DNA from: Sulfitobacter sp. CW3
GTDB taxonomy: Bacteria > Pseudomonadota > Alphaproteobacteria > Rhodobacterales > Rhodobacteraceae
Length of the DNA stretch: 64,000 nucleotides
NCBI RefSeq assembly: GCF_019392245.1
Contig: NZ_JAHXRL010000003.1
Coordinates: 186,001 to 250,000 of the forward strand
Direction: 5' to 3'
A model generated the notes under the pieces. The model had not been told where the DNA came from and searched no databases. It saw only the letters and a list, made by a program, of their open reading frames with translations. The position numbers and the translations under genes were made by a program. Shown here piece after piece: positions 55,562-64,000 of the stretch (position 1 is its first letter; each line of letters begins with the position of its first letter).

Positions 55562-56359
55562 ATGAGAAAATACATTCCCTTTATGGCGTCGCATCCAGTC
55601 GTGGCGGTCGTCCGTTTGTCTGGCGTGATCGGCGGACGTGGCCGGACCGGTCTGACCGACGAAAGCATCGGACCCGTCCTTGAAAAAGCATTCCGTCGCG
55701 GGAAACCAGCGGCGGTCGCTCTTGAGATCAGCTCTCCAGGCGGTAGCCCGGTGCAGTCGTCCTTGATCGGGGGCCGGATCAGACGGCTGGCTGCGGAAAA
55801 AGACATTCCCGTCATTGCGTTCGTCGAAGATGTGGCCGCTTCGGGTGGCTATTGGCTGGCGGCGGCGGCGGATGAAATTTACGGCGACCCAAGTTCGATT
55901 GTTGGATCAATCGGTGTGATCTCGTCCTCCTTCGGGGTGAACGAACTGATCAGCCGCTACGGTATCGAACGCCGTGTCTATACGGCTGGGCAGTCGAAAT
56001 CGATGCTTGACCCGTTTCGCCCCGAAAAGGCCGAAGATGTTGACCGGTTGAAGGCCTTGTTAGGCGACATTCACACCAATTTCATCGACCACGTCAAAGA
56101 ACGGCGCGGCGACAAGCTGGATACAGACACGGATCTGTTCACAGGCGAGATCTGGCTGGCAAAACGCGCCACCGAACTAGGGTTGATCGATGGCATCGGC
56201 CATCTGAACCCCATGCTAAAAGAACGGTTTGGCGACAAAGTAAAATTCGCACGCTATGGCAGCAAAAAAGGTCTGTTGTCGCGCTTTGGTGCGCAGATTA
56301 TCGGCGATGCCGTTGACAACATCGAAGAACGCGCTGCCTATTCGAAGTTCGGCCTATAA
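55562..56359 (+). CDS. S49 family serine peptidase (SppA/SohB-like)
   Basis: 265-aa protease. Nucleophile Ser in FVEDVAASGGYWLA and the general-base Lys in GQSKSMLDPF are conserved; GSIGVISSSFG is the family core. ATG 55562 is chosen; a TTG start at 55526 would add 12 residues. No clear signal peptide is visible, so cytoplasmic-side anchoring is uncertain. It is followed 2 nt later by the 55-aa gene. Confidence 0.85.
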   Translation: MRKYIPFMASHPVVAVVRLSGVIGGRGRTGLTDESIGPVLEKAFRRGKPAAVALEISSPGGSPVQSSLIGGRIRRLAAEKDIPVIAFVEDVAASGGYWLAAAADEIYGDPSSIVGSIGVISSSFGVNELISRYGIERRVYTAGQSKSMLDPFRPEKAEDVDRLKALLGDIHTNFIDHVKERRGDKLDTDTDLFTGEIWLAKRATELGLIDGIGHLNPMLKERFGDKVKFARYGSKKGLLSRFGAQIIGDAVDNIEERAAYSKFGL

Positions 56360-56361
56360 AT

Positions 56362-56529
56362 ATGGTTCTTAAGATCGTACTGCTGTTTCTGGTCGCTATG
56401 GGTGTACTTGCCTGGTTCGGTAAAATGCACTGGCTGGGCGGTAAACGGTTCAATCAATCAAAGTGTCAGTTCTGCGGTCGTTATCGCATTGGTAAAGGCC
56501 CCTGTGGCTGTAGGGGTAAAAGCGGATGA
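56362..56529 (+). CDS. 55-aa single-pass membrane protein with Cys-rich tail
   Basis: Function not recognised; found by reading the DNA, below usual cut-offs. Residues 1-20 (MVLKIVLLFLVAMGVLAWFG) form a transmembrane helix. The tail carries C35xxC38 (CQFC) and C48xC50 (CGC), a possible zinc ribbon. It starts 2 nt after the peptidase stop and overlaps the antiporter start by 4 nt (ATGA), which supports real translation. Confidence 0.75.
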   Translation: MVLKIVLLFLVAMGVLAWFGKMHWLGGKRFNQSKCQFCGRYRIGKGPCGCRGKSG

Positions 56530-57485
56530 TCATGCCATGGCTACTAAGTATTCTGGGGCTGGTGATCCTGCTTTTGGCAGGCGACGCCCTGGTTAAAGGT
56601 GCGGTGAACCTGTCGCTACGTTTGGGCGTGCCGGCCTTGATTGTCAGTTTGACGATTGTGGCATTCGGAACCTCTGCGCCGGAACTGCTGATTTCAATCA
56701 AAGCCATCTTGGACGATGCGCCGGGCATCGCGCTTGGGAATGTTGTCGGGTCCAACACTGCCAATATTTTGTTGGTGCTTGGGGTGCCCGCGCTTTTGGC
56801 GACGATGCACACATCGGAATGCAACACACGTAAGACATTTAATATGATGATCGCTGCATCGGTCATCTTTATCCTATTGGCCCTGCGTGGGGTATATGAT
56901 GCCTATGCTGGGTTCGTTTTGCTGGCGTGTCTTGTCTATGTGTTGTTCGATGCGGTCTGCGACACACGAAAGCACCGCCGCGATAGCAAAGGCATGTGCG
57001 CGGCCGGTGTTGAAGAACCCGAAGGGGCAGACCCCGATATGCCGGGCTGGCGCATCGCCGTTTTCCTTGTCTTGGGCTTGGTCGGGCTGCCGTTGGGTGC
57101 GGGCCTGTTGGTGGACAATGCATCGGTGATCGCGCGGGCATACGGCATCAGTGACACGGTCATCGGTTTGACCCTTGTTGCGATCGGCACGTCCCTACCC
57201 GAGCTTGCAACAACGGTCATGGCCGCATTGCGCCGTCAGGCGGATGTGGCATTGGGCAATGTCATCGGATCGAACATGTTCAACCTGTTGGGCATTATCG
57301 GCGTGGCAAGTCTGGTTGGCCCGATTGAAGTTGATCCGCAGTTTATGCGCTTTGATTTTTGGGTGATGTTAGGCGCGTCTTTGCTGCTGATCCCCTTTGT
57401 GTATTTGCGCCGCGATATCACACGGGTTTGGGGTATCGTGCTGTGCGGACTATATGTGCTGTACCTAGGCGCTATTCTGATCTGA
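56526..57485 (+). CDS. calcium/sodium antiporter (CaCA family, YrbG-like)
   Basis: 319-aa antiporter with two inverted repeats of five helices. The alpha repeats are seen at AFGTSAPELLIS / ALGNVVGSN and AIGTSLPELATT / ALGNVIGSN, both with the ion-ligand Glu. Its start lies in the stop codon of the 55-aa gene. A polar central loop (residues 140-170) has several charged residues and three Cys overall. Confidence 0.92.
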   Translation: MIMPWLLSILGLVILLLAGDALVKGAVNLSLRLGVPALIVSLTIVAFGTSAPELLISIKAILDDAPGIALGNVVGSNTANILLVLGVPALLATMHTSECNTRKTFNMMIAASVIFILLALRGVYDAYAGFVLLACLVYVLFDAVCDTRKHRRDSKGMCAAGVEEPEGADPDMPGWRIAVFLVLGLVGLPLGAGLLVDNASVIARAYGISDTVIGLTLVAIGTSLPELATTVMAALRRQADVALGNVIGSNMFNLLGIIGVASLVGPIEVDPQFMRFDFWVMLGASLLLIPFVYLRRDITRVWGIVLCGLYVLYLGAILI

Positions 57486-57495
57486 GAAAGGCCGC

Positions 57496-58278
57496 ATGAT
57501 GAAGACTGCATTGGTAACGGGGGCCGGTGCGCGGCTGGGCCGTGCGATGGCGCTATATCTGGGCGCGCGCGGCTATGATGTCGCTGTGCACTACAATACA
57601 TCCTCCAAGGGCGCAGATGACGTTGTTGCCGCGCTCAAGGCGATGGGCCAGCGCGGCGTTGCAGTTCAGGCCGATCTGTTGAACGAGGATGAGACACAAA
57701 GCCTGTTCTCGCGTGCGGTGGCAGCACTGGGCGCGCCGATTACCTGTTTGGTGAATAACGCGTCGATATTCGAAGACGACAGGATCACCACCGCAACATC
57801 CGAGAGCTGGGACCGTCATATCGGCAGCAACCTGCGCGCGCCGTTCATCTTGACCCAAGCCATGGCGCGGCAGGACCTTACCCCACTGACCGACGAAAAT
57901 GGCGAACCAAAAGCGCGCGGATTGATTGTGAATATGCTGGATCAGCGGGTCCGCAATCTGACCCCCGAATTCATGACCTACACCATTGCCAAAATGGGGC
58001 TGTGGGCGATGACACAGACCACAGCGCAGGCCTTGGCCCCGGCCATCAGGGTCAACGCGATTGGTCCGGGCCCGACGCTGCAAGGCACCCATCAAACCGC
58101 CGAGATTTTTGCAAAACAGCGAAAGCGGGCGATTTTGGAACGCGGGGCGAACCCTGACGATATCACGGCGGCGCTTGGCTATTTTATCGACGCATCATCG
58201 GTCACAGGGCAGCTATTGTGCACGGACGGAGGCGAGCATCTGGTGTGGAAAACGCCGGAAGCACAAGGGTTTGAGTAG
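57496..58278 (+). CDS. SDR family reductase, pteridine reductase/FolM-like
   Basis: 260-aa short-chain dehydrogenase. The nucleotide motif TGAGARLGRA has the TGxxxRxG form typical of pteridine reductases (PTR1, FolM) instead of the usual TGxxxGxG. CLVNNASIFEDD and the YxxxK active site (YTIAK) follow. It may reduce dihydromonapterin or dihydrofolate; other SDR functions cannot be ruled out. ATG 57496 or 57499. Confidence 0.8.
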   Translation: MMKTALVTGAGARLGRAMALYLGARGYDVAVHYNTSSKGADDVVAALKAMGQRGVAVQADLLNEDETQSLFSRAVAALGAPITCLVNNASIFEDDRITTATSESWDRHIGSNLRAPFILTQAMARQDLTPLTDENGEPKARGLIVNMLDQRVRNLTPEFMTYTIAKMGLWAMTQTTAQALAPAIRVNAIGPGPTLQGTHQTAEIFAKQRKRAILERGANPDDITAALGYFIDASSVTGQLLCTDGGEHLVWKTPEAQGFE

Positions 58279-58337
58279 ACCCGACCAAGAAAGTTTTGCA
58301 CTTTGTCATGTGTGTTTACAAATCTGTAACAAATAAT

Positions 58338-58458
58338 GTCGTGTTTTCAGTAGTTTGGGTGGTCATGACTAAAATGTGGCGTAATTACAGGCATTTGGGC
58401 GAGCGCCTAAAAAGTAGGCATTCGGTGGAAGTCCGCTGAAAACAAGGGAAAACACGAC
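58338..58458. other. 121-nt element bounded by an 11-bp inverted repeat
   Basis: GTCGTGTTTTC (58338-58348) and GAAAACACGAC (58448-58458) are perfect inverse complements about 100 nt apart. Inside are GGCGAGCGCC and GCCTAAAAAGTAGGC, which can form two short hairpins. This looks like the closing stem of a structured RNA or a DNA element upstream of uvrC. No known RNA family was recognised. Confidence 0.45.
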
Positions 58459-58481
58459 TTCGCAGAAAGTTATCTGCAAGG

Positions 58482-58490
58482 TTATCCACA
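58482..58490 (+). promoter_or_regulatory. single consensus DnaA box upstream of uvrC
   Basis: TTATCCACA matches the consensus DnaA box exactly. No second clear box or AT-rich unwinding region lies next to it, so an origin is not supported; it may link uvrC expression to replication status or be chance. Confidence 0.45.
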
Positions 58491-58564
58491 GGAGTCGGGG
58501 GTATGTTTCACCTTGTCCCTGATGCCCAACCATTGCAGCACGAGAGCCAGAGATTAGCGAATCG

Positions 58565-60430
58565 ATGACGGATATATCTGAAACACCCAAGACCGGTTAC
58601 GAGGTCATCCAAGGCTACCTGAAGACCATTGATGGGTCTCCGGGGGTGTACCGCATGCTGGATTCCGAAAGCCGGGTTTTATACGTGGGCAAGGCGCGCA
58701 ACCTGCGGGCCCGGGTCAGCAACTATGCGCGGCCATCGGGGCATTCGGGACGCATCACGCGGATGATATCGAACACCGCGTCGATGATGTTTCTGACGAC
58801 CAAAACCGAAACCGAAGCGTTGCTGCTGGAACAGAATCTGATCAAGCAGCTGAAGCCCAAATTTAACGTTCTGCTGCGCGACGATAAAAGCTTTCCCAAT
58901 ATCCTCGTTACCGACGATCAGGACTATCCGCAGATTAAAAAGCATCGCGGCGCGAAGAAGGAAAAGGGCAGCTATTACGGGCCCTTTGCCAGTGCCGGGG
59001 CTGTGAACCGCACGCTGAATCAGTTGCAGCGGGTGTTCTTGTTGCGCGACTGTTCTAATGCGATGTTCGAAAGCCGGACGCGTCCGTGTTTGCAACATCA
59101 GATCAAACGGTGCTCGGCCCCGTGTGTGGGCAAGATCAGCCCCGAGGAATACCAAAAAACCGTTCAGGACGCGCAGAAGTTTCTGAATGGTAAATCCACG
59201 GACATCCAAGGCAGGCTTGCCGCCGAAATGGCCAAGGCGTCAGAAGAGATGGAGTTTGAACGCGCGGCCGCGTTGCGCGACCGGATCAAGGCGCTGACAC
59301 AGGTGCAGACGGCGCAGGGGATCAACCCGCAAGGGGTGTCCGAGGCTGACATCATCGCCTTGCACATGGCGCAGGGGCAGGCGTGTGTTCAAGTGTTCTT
59401 TATCCGGGCGAACCAGAACTGGGGCAACCGTGACTATTATCCGCGCGTCGGCCCGGATGTGGACGCCGCCGAGGTTCTAGAGGCCTTTATCGGCCAGTTC
59501 TATGACACCCGCGAACCGCCCCGCCAGTTGATCCTGTCAAACGAGATCGAGAACATGGATCTGATGGCGGATGCCCTGTCAGGCAAGCTGGGTCGCAAGG
59601 TCGAACTGCTGGTGCCCCAACGGGGCGAAAAGGCCGAACTGGTGGATGGTGCCTTGCGCAATGCGCGCGAATCCCTTGCGCGCAAGATGGCCGAGACCGC
59701 AACCCAGACGAACCTGCTAAAAGGGCTCGCGGAAGCGTTTGATCTGGACGGCCCGCCGCAGCGGATCGAGGTTTACGACAACTCGCATATTCAGGGCACC
59801 AATGCCGTGGGGGGGATGATCGTTGCCGGACCTGACGGGATGATGAAAAACCAGTACCGCAAGTTCAACATTCGCGGCGAAGACCTGACGCCGGGGGATG
59901 ACTTTGGCATGATGAAAGAGGTGCTGACGCGCCGGTTCAAGCGGCTGCTGAAAGAAGATCCCGACCGCAAGCTGGGCATGTGGCCCGAGCTGCTGCTGAT
60001 TGATGGCGGGGCAGGGCAGGTCAGTGCGGTTGCGTCGATCATGCGCGAATACGGGGTAGAGGACATCCCGATGGTGGGCGTTGCCAAGGGTATCGATCGT
60101 GATGCCGGCAAGGAAGAATTCTACCGTGTCGGTAAACGCCCCATGGCCCTGCGGCATAACGATCCGGTGCTGTATTTCATTCAGCGCTTGCGCGACGAGG
60201 CGCACCGCTTTGCGATTGGGACACACAGGGCCAAGAGAGCCAAAGCCGTGGGCGCAACGCCGCTGGACGATGTGCCCGGCGTAGGTGCGGCACGCAAGCG
60301 CGCTTTGCTGGCGCATTTCGGGTCAGCCAAGGCCGTGGGCCGCGCGAACCTGAGCGATCTGTTGGCGGTTGATGGCGTGTCTCGAGCATTGGCGGAACGA
60401 ATTTACGCGTTCTTTCACGAACGGGGCTGA
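58565..60430 (+). CDS. uvrC: UvrABC system protein C
   Basis: 621-aa excision nuclease. N-terminal GIY-YIG endonuclease ([10 protein letters not shown] and [13 protein letters not shown]), a CxxC-type cluster region ([15 protein letters not shown]), UVR motif near 195-230, the C-terminal RNase H-like nuclease ([19 protein letters not shown]) and tandem helix-hairpin-helix ([20 protein letters not shown]). Full length for the family. Confidence 0.96.
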   Translation: MTDISETPKTGYEVIQGYLKTIDGSPGVYRMLDSESRVLYVGKARNLRARVSNYARPSGHSGRITRMISNTASMMFLTTKTETEALLLEQNLIKQLKPKFNVLLRDDKSFPNILVTDDQDYPQIKKHRGAKKEKGSYYGPFASAGAVNRTLNQLQRVFLLRDCSNAMFESRTRPCLQHQIKRCSAPCVGKISPEEYQKTVQDAQKFLNGKSTDIQGRLAAEMAKASEEMEFERAAALRDRIKALTQVQTAQGINPQGVSEADIIALHMAQGQACVQVFFIRANQNWGNRDYYPRVGPDVDAAEVLEAFIGQFYDTREPPRQLILSNEIENMDLMADALSGKLGRKVELLVPQRGEKAELVDGALRNARESLARKMAETATQTNLLKGLAEAFDLDGPPQRIEVYDNSHIQGTNAVGGMIVAGPDGMMKNQYRKFNIRGEDLTPGDDFGMMKEVLTRRFKRLLKEDPDRKLGMWPELLLIDGGAGQVSAVASIMREYGVEDIPMVGVAKGIDRDAGKEEFYRVGKRPMALRHNDPVLYFIQRLRDEAHRFAIGTHRAKRAKAVGATPLDDVPGVGAARKRALLAHFGSAKAVGRANLSDLLAVDGVSRALAERIYAFFHERG

Positions 60431-60551
60431 TCAGGCAGCCACGGCTGTTCCTGTCTTAGGGGCGCGGACGCTCCGCGGGGAGTTTATTCGGCAAAATGAA
60501 TACGATATCTTGGTGCTTCCCCCTCGCTGGTTCGCGCTGTAGAGTGCGGAA

Positions 60552-61211
60552 ATGAAGTGGAATATCCCGAATACCTTGACGTTACTACGTCTGATCGCAG
60601 CGCCCGGTATTGCCGTGCTGTTTTTGTTTCTGTCACGGCCCTATGCGGACGTATTTGCGATGCTGCTGTTTATCTCGGCAGCCGTGACAGATTGGTTTGA
60701 TGGCTATCTTGCCCGCGCATGGAAGCAGGAAACCAAGCTGGGTGCGATGTTGGACCCGATTGCCGACAAGGCGATGGTGGTGATTGCATTGATGGTGATC
60801 GTCGCATTTTCAAGTTGGTCGCCGTGGCTTGTTTTGCCGGCGACTGTGATCTTGTTTCGTGAAGTGTTCGTATCCGGTTTGCGGGAGTTTCTGGGGGATG
60901 TGTCAGGGACGTTGAAGGTCACCAAGCTTGCCAAATGGAAGACCACCGCGCAGATGGTCGCGATTGCGGTTCTATTCAGCCAAGGTGTTTTCGAGCATTA
61001 CTTTGGGATATCCGACATGGGCGTAGATATGATCACGGGCGAGGTGACAGGGATCGGGCTTGAGCACGAGTTGACCGGCGTCGATCTGGACCTTGAGATA
61101 TGGGCCGGTTTTGTCGGGCTTGTTCTGTTGTGGATCGCTGCCGCCCTGACCGCGATTACCGGCGTTGATTATCTGCGCAAGGCCTTGCCACATTTGACGG
61201 AGCCGAAGTGA
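60552..61211 (+). CDS. pgsA: CDP-diacylglycerol-glycerol-3-phosphate phosphatidyltransferase
   Basis: 219-aa membrane enzyme making phosphatidylglycerophosphate. The CDP-alcohol phosphotransferase motif DG(x)2AR(x)8G(x)3D(x)3D is complete (DGYLARAWKQET...GAMLDPIADK). About six membrane segments. There is a 30-residue insert around residues 145-180 between late helices. The stop overlaps the moaD start by one base. Confidence 0.94.
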   Translation: MKWNIPNTLTLLRLIAAPGIAVLFLFLSRPYADVFAMLLFISAAVTDWFDGYLARAWKQETKLGAMLDPIADKAMVVIALMVIVAFSSWSPWLVLPATVILFREVFVSGLREFLGDVSGTLKVTKLAKWKTTAQMVAIAVLFSQGVFEHYFGISDMGVDMITGEVTGIGLEHELTGVDLDLEIWAGFVGLVLLWIAAALTAITGVDYLRKALPHLTEPK

Positions 61212-61456
61212 TGGACGTTCTGTATTTCGCCTGGGTGCGTGAACGCATCGGTTTGCCGCGTGAACAGATTGAAACAGCTGCTGCGACAGTGATGGATCTG
61301 GTGGAAGAGTTGCGGGCGCGGGAAGAACGCTATGCGTTGGCGTTCTCGGATCTTAGCAGCCTTAGGGTCGCCGTAGATCAAGAGCTTGTTGATTTTGACG
61401 CGCCTTTGGCCGGTGTGCGCGAGGTTGCGTTTTTCCCACCGATGACCGGGGGCTGA
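61211..61456 (+). CDS. moaD: molybdopterin synthase sulfur carrier subunit
   Basis: 81-aa ubiquitin-like protein ending in Gly-Gly (FFPPMTGG), the thiocarboxylated C-terminus of MoaD. ATG 61211 lies in the pgsA stop codon (GTGATGG); GTG 61208 is an alternative. Followed 1 nt later by moaE. Confidence 0.93.
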   Translation: MDVLYFAWVRERIGLPREQIETAAATVMDLVEELRAREERYALAFSDLSSLRVAVDQELVDFDAPLAGVREVAFFPPMTGG

Positions 61457-61457
61457 G

Positions 61458-61901
61458 ATGCATATTTCGGTTCAGCTGGAGGCCTTTGATCTGGGTGCTG
61501 TATCGGCCGATTTTGCGCGCGGTCACACAGACATGGGCGCGATCGTGACCTTTACAGGTATTGTGCGCGATCTGCCCGATGACCCGTTGCAAGCGATGGA
61601 GATCGAGCATTATCCCGGTATGACGGAACGGGCGTTGCGCGGCATGGCTGAACAGGCAATCGCGCGGTTTTCACTGGGTGATGCGTTGGTTATTCACCGC
61701 TATGGCACGTTGGTGCCCGGTGAAATGATCATGATGGTTGCGACAGCAGCACGGCACCGCAAGGATGCGTTTGAGGCCGCCGAATTCCTGATGGATTATC
61801 TGAAGTCCCGTGCGCCGTTCTGGAAGCGTGAGATCACCAAGAACGGGTCGGAATGGGTTGCATCCAAAGACGAGGATGAAGACGCGCTGGCGCGCTGGTA
61901 A
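61458..61901 (+). CDS. moaE: molybdopterin synthase catalytic subunit
   Basis: 147-aa MoaE, which inserts sulfur into precursor Z. Conserved GAIVTFTGIVRD, MEIEHYPGMTE, IHRYGTLVPGE and the Lys-containing FWKREITKNG. Coupled with moaD. It ends 1 nt before the stop of the minus-strand gene that follows. Confidence 0.95.
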   Translation: MHISVQLEAFDLGAVSADFARGHTDMGAIVTFTGIVRDLPDDPLQAMEIEHYPGMTERALRGMAEQAIARFSLGDALVIHRYGTLVPGEMIMMVATAARHRKDAFEAAEFLMDYLKSRAPFWKREITKNGSEWVASKDEDEDALARW

Positions 61902-62228
61902 TCAGTCGGGCTGTTCGCGTTCGATATAGGCGCGCATTTCTTCGGCCTCGTGACGCGCGTCGCGCAAACCATCCATTGCCGCACGCAATTCCGCCTCGGT
62001 CTGGCTAAGCTGGTTGGTCAGCTCTGCCTCGCGTTGCTGTAGATAGGTGATCGCCTGATCGCGGGTTTCTTCGGCTTCGTGCAGTTCCTGGCTCATCCGG
62101 TCAAGTTCGGCAACATCGCCAGCGGCAACCCGTGTAAAACGGTGCAACAGCCAGTTGGCAAACCAGCCCAGACTAAAGGCGACGAACAGGACAATTGCAG
62201 TGGCGATAATAAACTCGGTTCTGCTCAT
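61902..62228 (-). CDS. membrane-anchored coiled-coil protein (108 aa)
   Basis: Function not recognised. One N-terminal helix (TEFIIATAIVLFVAFSLGWFAN) is followed by a long charged coiled coil (residues 40-105) rich in Glu and Ala. It begins 1 nt after the stop of the OmpA-family gene and so is probably its operon partner. Confidence 0.75.
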   Translation of the reverse strand: MSRTEFIIATAIVLFVAFSLGWFANWLLHRFTRVAAGDVAELDRMSQELHEAEETRDQAITYLQQREAELTNQLSQTEAELRAAMDGLRDARHEAEEMRAYIEREQPD

Positions 62229-62229
62229 G

Positions 62230-64000
62230 TCAGTTGCCTTCCTGCGTGGTCGTTGATGCGTCGGGCTTTGTATCGCCTGTATCCTCGGCGTTTTCCAGCG
62301 TTGTTTCGTCTGTTTCTTGAGGGATCAGCCGGAACTCAATCCGGCGGTTGGCTTCGCGGCCCTCTTCGGTCCCGTTCGACGCAATCGGGTTTTCTTCGCC
62401 AAATCCCTTTGCGACAAATGATGCTGTCAGCACGCGGCGGGCACGCAGTTCATTCAGTACCGATTGGGCGCGTGACTGGCTCAGAGCAAGGTTCATTTCC
62501 TCCCGGCCTTGGCTGTCGGTATACCCTTGGACCTCAAGCGCGATACCGCCGCATTCTTTCAGAATTTCAGCAATCTGATCCATCGTCCCCAAGGCGGATG
62601 CGTCAATGGTGGCGCTGCCCGGTTCAAAGGTGATTTTCCCCTTGGCAATCACGGCACCAATCTGGGCTTCGCATTCTTCGGGGGTCGGCAGGCCAAGCAC
62701 AGGATCAAGCCGCTCTTGATACACAACGGCAACATCGTAGTCCTGGCCTTCGCCCAGCTTGCCGGCCAGTAAGGTCGCGATTTGAGAGCCGGCATCGGGG
62801 TTGCCGGTATTGCCCGTGACGCGAATGGCGTCCGGGCTGACAATGACGGTACCGTTTGCCAGCTTTGACAGGGCATCAAGCCCGGACAACACGCGTGTGG
62901 GCCAATCACTGGGCAGATCATCAACGATGCGGGCAGCGGTATAGACCTTGTCGGATCCAAACTTGGCCTTGGCATAGCTGTCGGCCAAGTTGCGCAAAGC
63001 GTCATCGCTAAGGCGGCCACGCAATTGCACATCGCCTGTTGGTGACAAGGTTGCGACGAATTCCGGTGGCCCTGCGTTGGGGTCGGATGCAACGGGCAGT
63101 GTCGCTGTCAGGGCGAAAACATCCGGCAACGAGGTTTCAAGTTCGCCAATCACGCGATCGAAAAGCGCCTGATCGGTGCCTTCTTTTGCGATCAGGTGAA
63201 TGTCGGCATCGACAAAACTGACCGACCCGCCACCAATCTTGGAAAGCGCTGCAATCGCAGTTTCAACGGCATCGGCCCAACGCGGCGTTGGCACACCCAT
63301 GCCCACGGTGCAGCGTTGTCCTTCGGGGGCACCTGCTTTTACCGCAGCATTAAGAATCTGATCGCGTGCCGCTTCGGTGTCGGCGCTACATCCGTCGAAA
63401 TCGGTCTCTTCTTCGCTGATCTGAAAACGCAGGGTAAAAGGCGTGATGACCGGGCGCGGGGCCGAAATGTTCAATGTCACATTCAAACCGGGCGGGGTCG
63501 CGCGGCGGAGCTGTGTTTCCAGACGTGCCTTGGCCTCTGCGCTGTCAGAGATTGCTGTGATGATCACACGCCCTGCGGATACCGACACTTTGGCGCGGGG
63601 CAGTTTTGCCATCGCCGAAATGGCAAAGCCAAACGCGTCTTCCCAACCATGCGGGGACGGGTAGTTTGCAGATTCAAGAAAATCGGCGACATGATCCTTG
63701 CCGGCCATAGCGTTAAAACTTTGAATGGCAGCGTCGCGGTCCGTGGTGGTCGGGATCAAGCCGCTGATCGACACGCCGGAATCGTTGCGCAGGATTTCAG
63801 CCGAAAACCGTGGGGCTGCGATTGCTGCCTGTGACTCCACAGCCATCTGATCAATCACACGCGCCGCGTCGACCACCGTTCCCGCAGCGCTCAGCGCGTT
63901 AAAGCGAACAACCTCGTTTGGGGCGGTTCCAGACAGTGCAACCTGAAGCCCGTCTGCCTCGACTTCTGCCCATGACATGTCTTGTTCATCCAGCACGTTG
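62230..64000 (-). CDS. OmpA-family protein with repeated BON-like domains (5' end outside window)
   Basis: At least 590 residues, with the frame open to the window edge, so the N-terminus is missing. The C-terminal OmpA domain (FEPGSATIDASALGTMDQIA, GYTDSQGREEMNLALSQSRA) binds peptidoglycan. Before it are at least three weakly similar units of about 110 residues, each with a strand pair like VSVSAGRVIITA or NGTVIVSPDAIRVTG followed by a helical part. Such domains may bind phospholipid or the cell wall. Ends with a Glu/Thr/Asp-rich tail. Confidence 0.85.
   Translation of the reverse strand, partial: NVLDEQDMSWAEVEADGLQVALSGTAPNEVVRFNALSAAGTVVDAARVIDQMAVESQAAIAAPRFSAEILRNDSGVSISGLIPTTTDRDAAIQSFNAMAGKDHVADFLESANYPSPHGWEDAFGFAISAMAKLPRAKVSVSAGRVIITAISDSAEAKARLETQLRRATPPGLNVTLNISAPRPVITPFTLRFQISEEETDFDGCSADTEAARDQILNAAVKAGAPEGQRCTVGMGVPTPRWADAVETAIAALSKIGGGSVSFVDADIHLIAKEGTDQALFDRVIGELETSLPDVFALTATLPVASDPNAGPPEFVATLSPTGDVQLRGRLSDDALRNLADSYAKAKFGSDKVYTAARIVDDLPSDWPTRVLSGLDALSKLANGTVIVSPDAIRVTGNTGNPDAGSQIATLLAGKLGEGQDYDVAVVYQERLDPVLGLPTPEECEAQIGAVIAKGKITFEPGSATIDASALGTMDQIAEILKECGGIALEVQGYTDSQGREEMNLALSQSRAQSVLNELRARRVLTASFVAKGFGEENPIASNGTEEGREANRRIEFRLIPQETDETTLENAEDTGDTKPDASTTTQEGN

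Noticed and set aside
58482..58490. Chromosomal replication origin at the DnaA box
   Set aside because: Only one consensus box, no cluster, no AT-rich unwinding element and no origin-linked genes (dnaA, hemE, parAB) in the window.

Overview
The window is chromosomal DNA from an alphaproteobacterium, most likely of the Roseobacter group (Rhodobacteraceae). I infer this from the gene order (rpoA-rplQ-Deg protease-rarA-crcB-rluC-ATP12), a BztABCD-type amino acid ABC transporter, the rpmH-rnpA-yidD...yidC-MOSC-engB-argB block and the ATP12 chaperone. Genus and species cannot be fixed from the sequence alone. No phage, insertion sequence, CRISPR array or rRNA was seen. One tRNA, tRNA-Arg(ACG), is present.

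Region 1 (1-14235) is the S10-spc-alpha ribosomal supercluster: rplB (5' end cut off), rpsS, rplV, rpsC, rplP // rpmC, rpsQ, rplN, rplX, rplE, rpsN, rpsH, rplF, rplR, rpsE, rpmD // rplO, secY, adk, then rpsM, rpsK, rpoA, rplQ. The marked points are two breaks in otherwise tight operons. Each break has the same palindromic repeat (core GTGGGTTTCACCCACC), an intrinsic terminator and accessory genes. The first break holds a 65-aa protein and an opposite-strand 2OG-Fe(II) oxygenase-like gene. The second holds an orphan 94-aa protein.

Region 2 (14236-23860) holds a Deg protease, RarA, a fluoride channel, an RluC-type pseudouridine synthase, an ATP12 chaperone and the four-gene bzt/aap amino acid importer. 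Region 3 (23889-32057, minus strand) is a housekeeping run from rpmH through rnpA, yidD, ttcA, a c-di-GMP phosphodiesterase, yidC, a MOSC protein, engB and argB to a SixA-like phosphatase. Region 4 (32362-36064) has a TVP38 membrane protein, a MerA/Lpd-like flavoprotein, a sensor kinase and tRNA-Arg.

Region 5 (36393-45069) is the most system-like locus. A divergent RpiR regulator faces an operon of N-formylglutamate amidohydrolase-like enzyme, TRAP transporter (Q, M, P), glutamine-synthetase-like ligase, aldehyde dehydrogenase and iron alcohol dehydrogenase. Together these could import an amino alcohol and degrade it through gamma-glutamylated intermediates; this is inference.

Region 6 (45124-64000) contains a second Deg protease divergent from a two-component system, a short cytochrome bd-type oxidase with a 36-aa accessory peptide, a quinone oxidoreductase, an EamA exporter, a CoxG-like protein, an ABC-2 exporter, an S49 peptidase, a 55-aa Cys-rich membrane protein coupled to a CaCA antiporter, a FolM-like reductase, uvrC, pgsA, moaD, moaE, and an OmpA-family protein that runs off the window end. 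Three genes too short for usual ORF cut-offs were found by eye: rpmH, the 36-aa oxidase peptide and the 55-aa Cys-rich protein.
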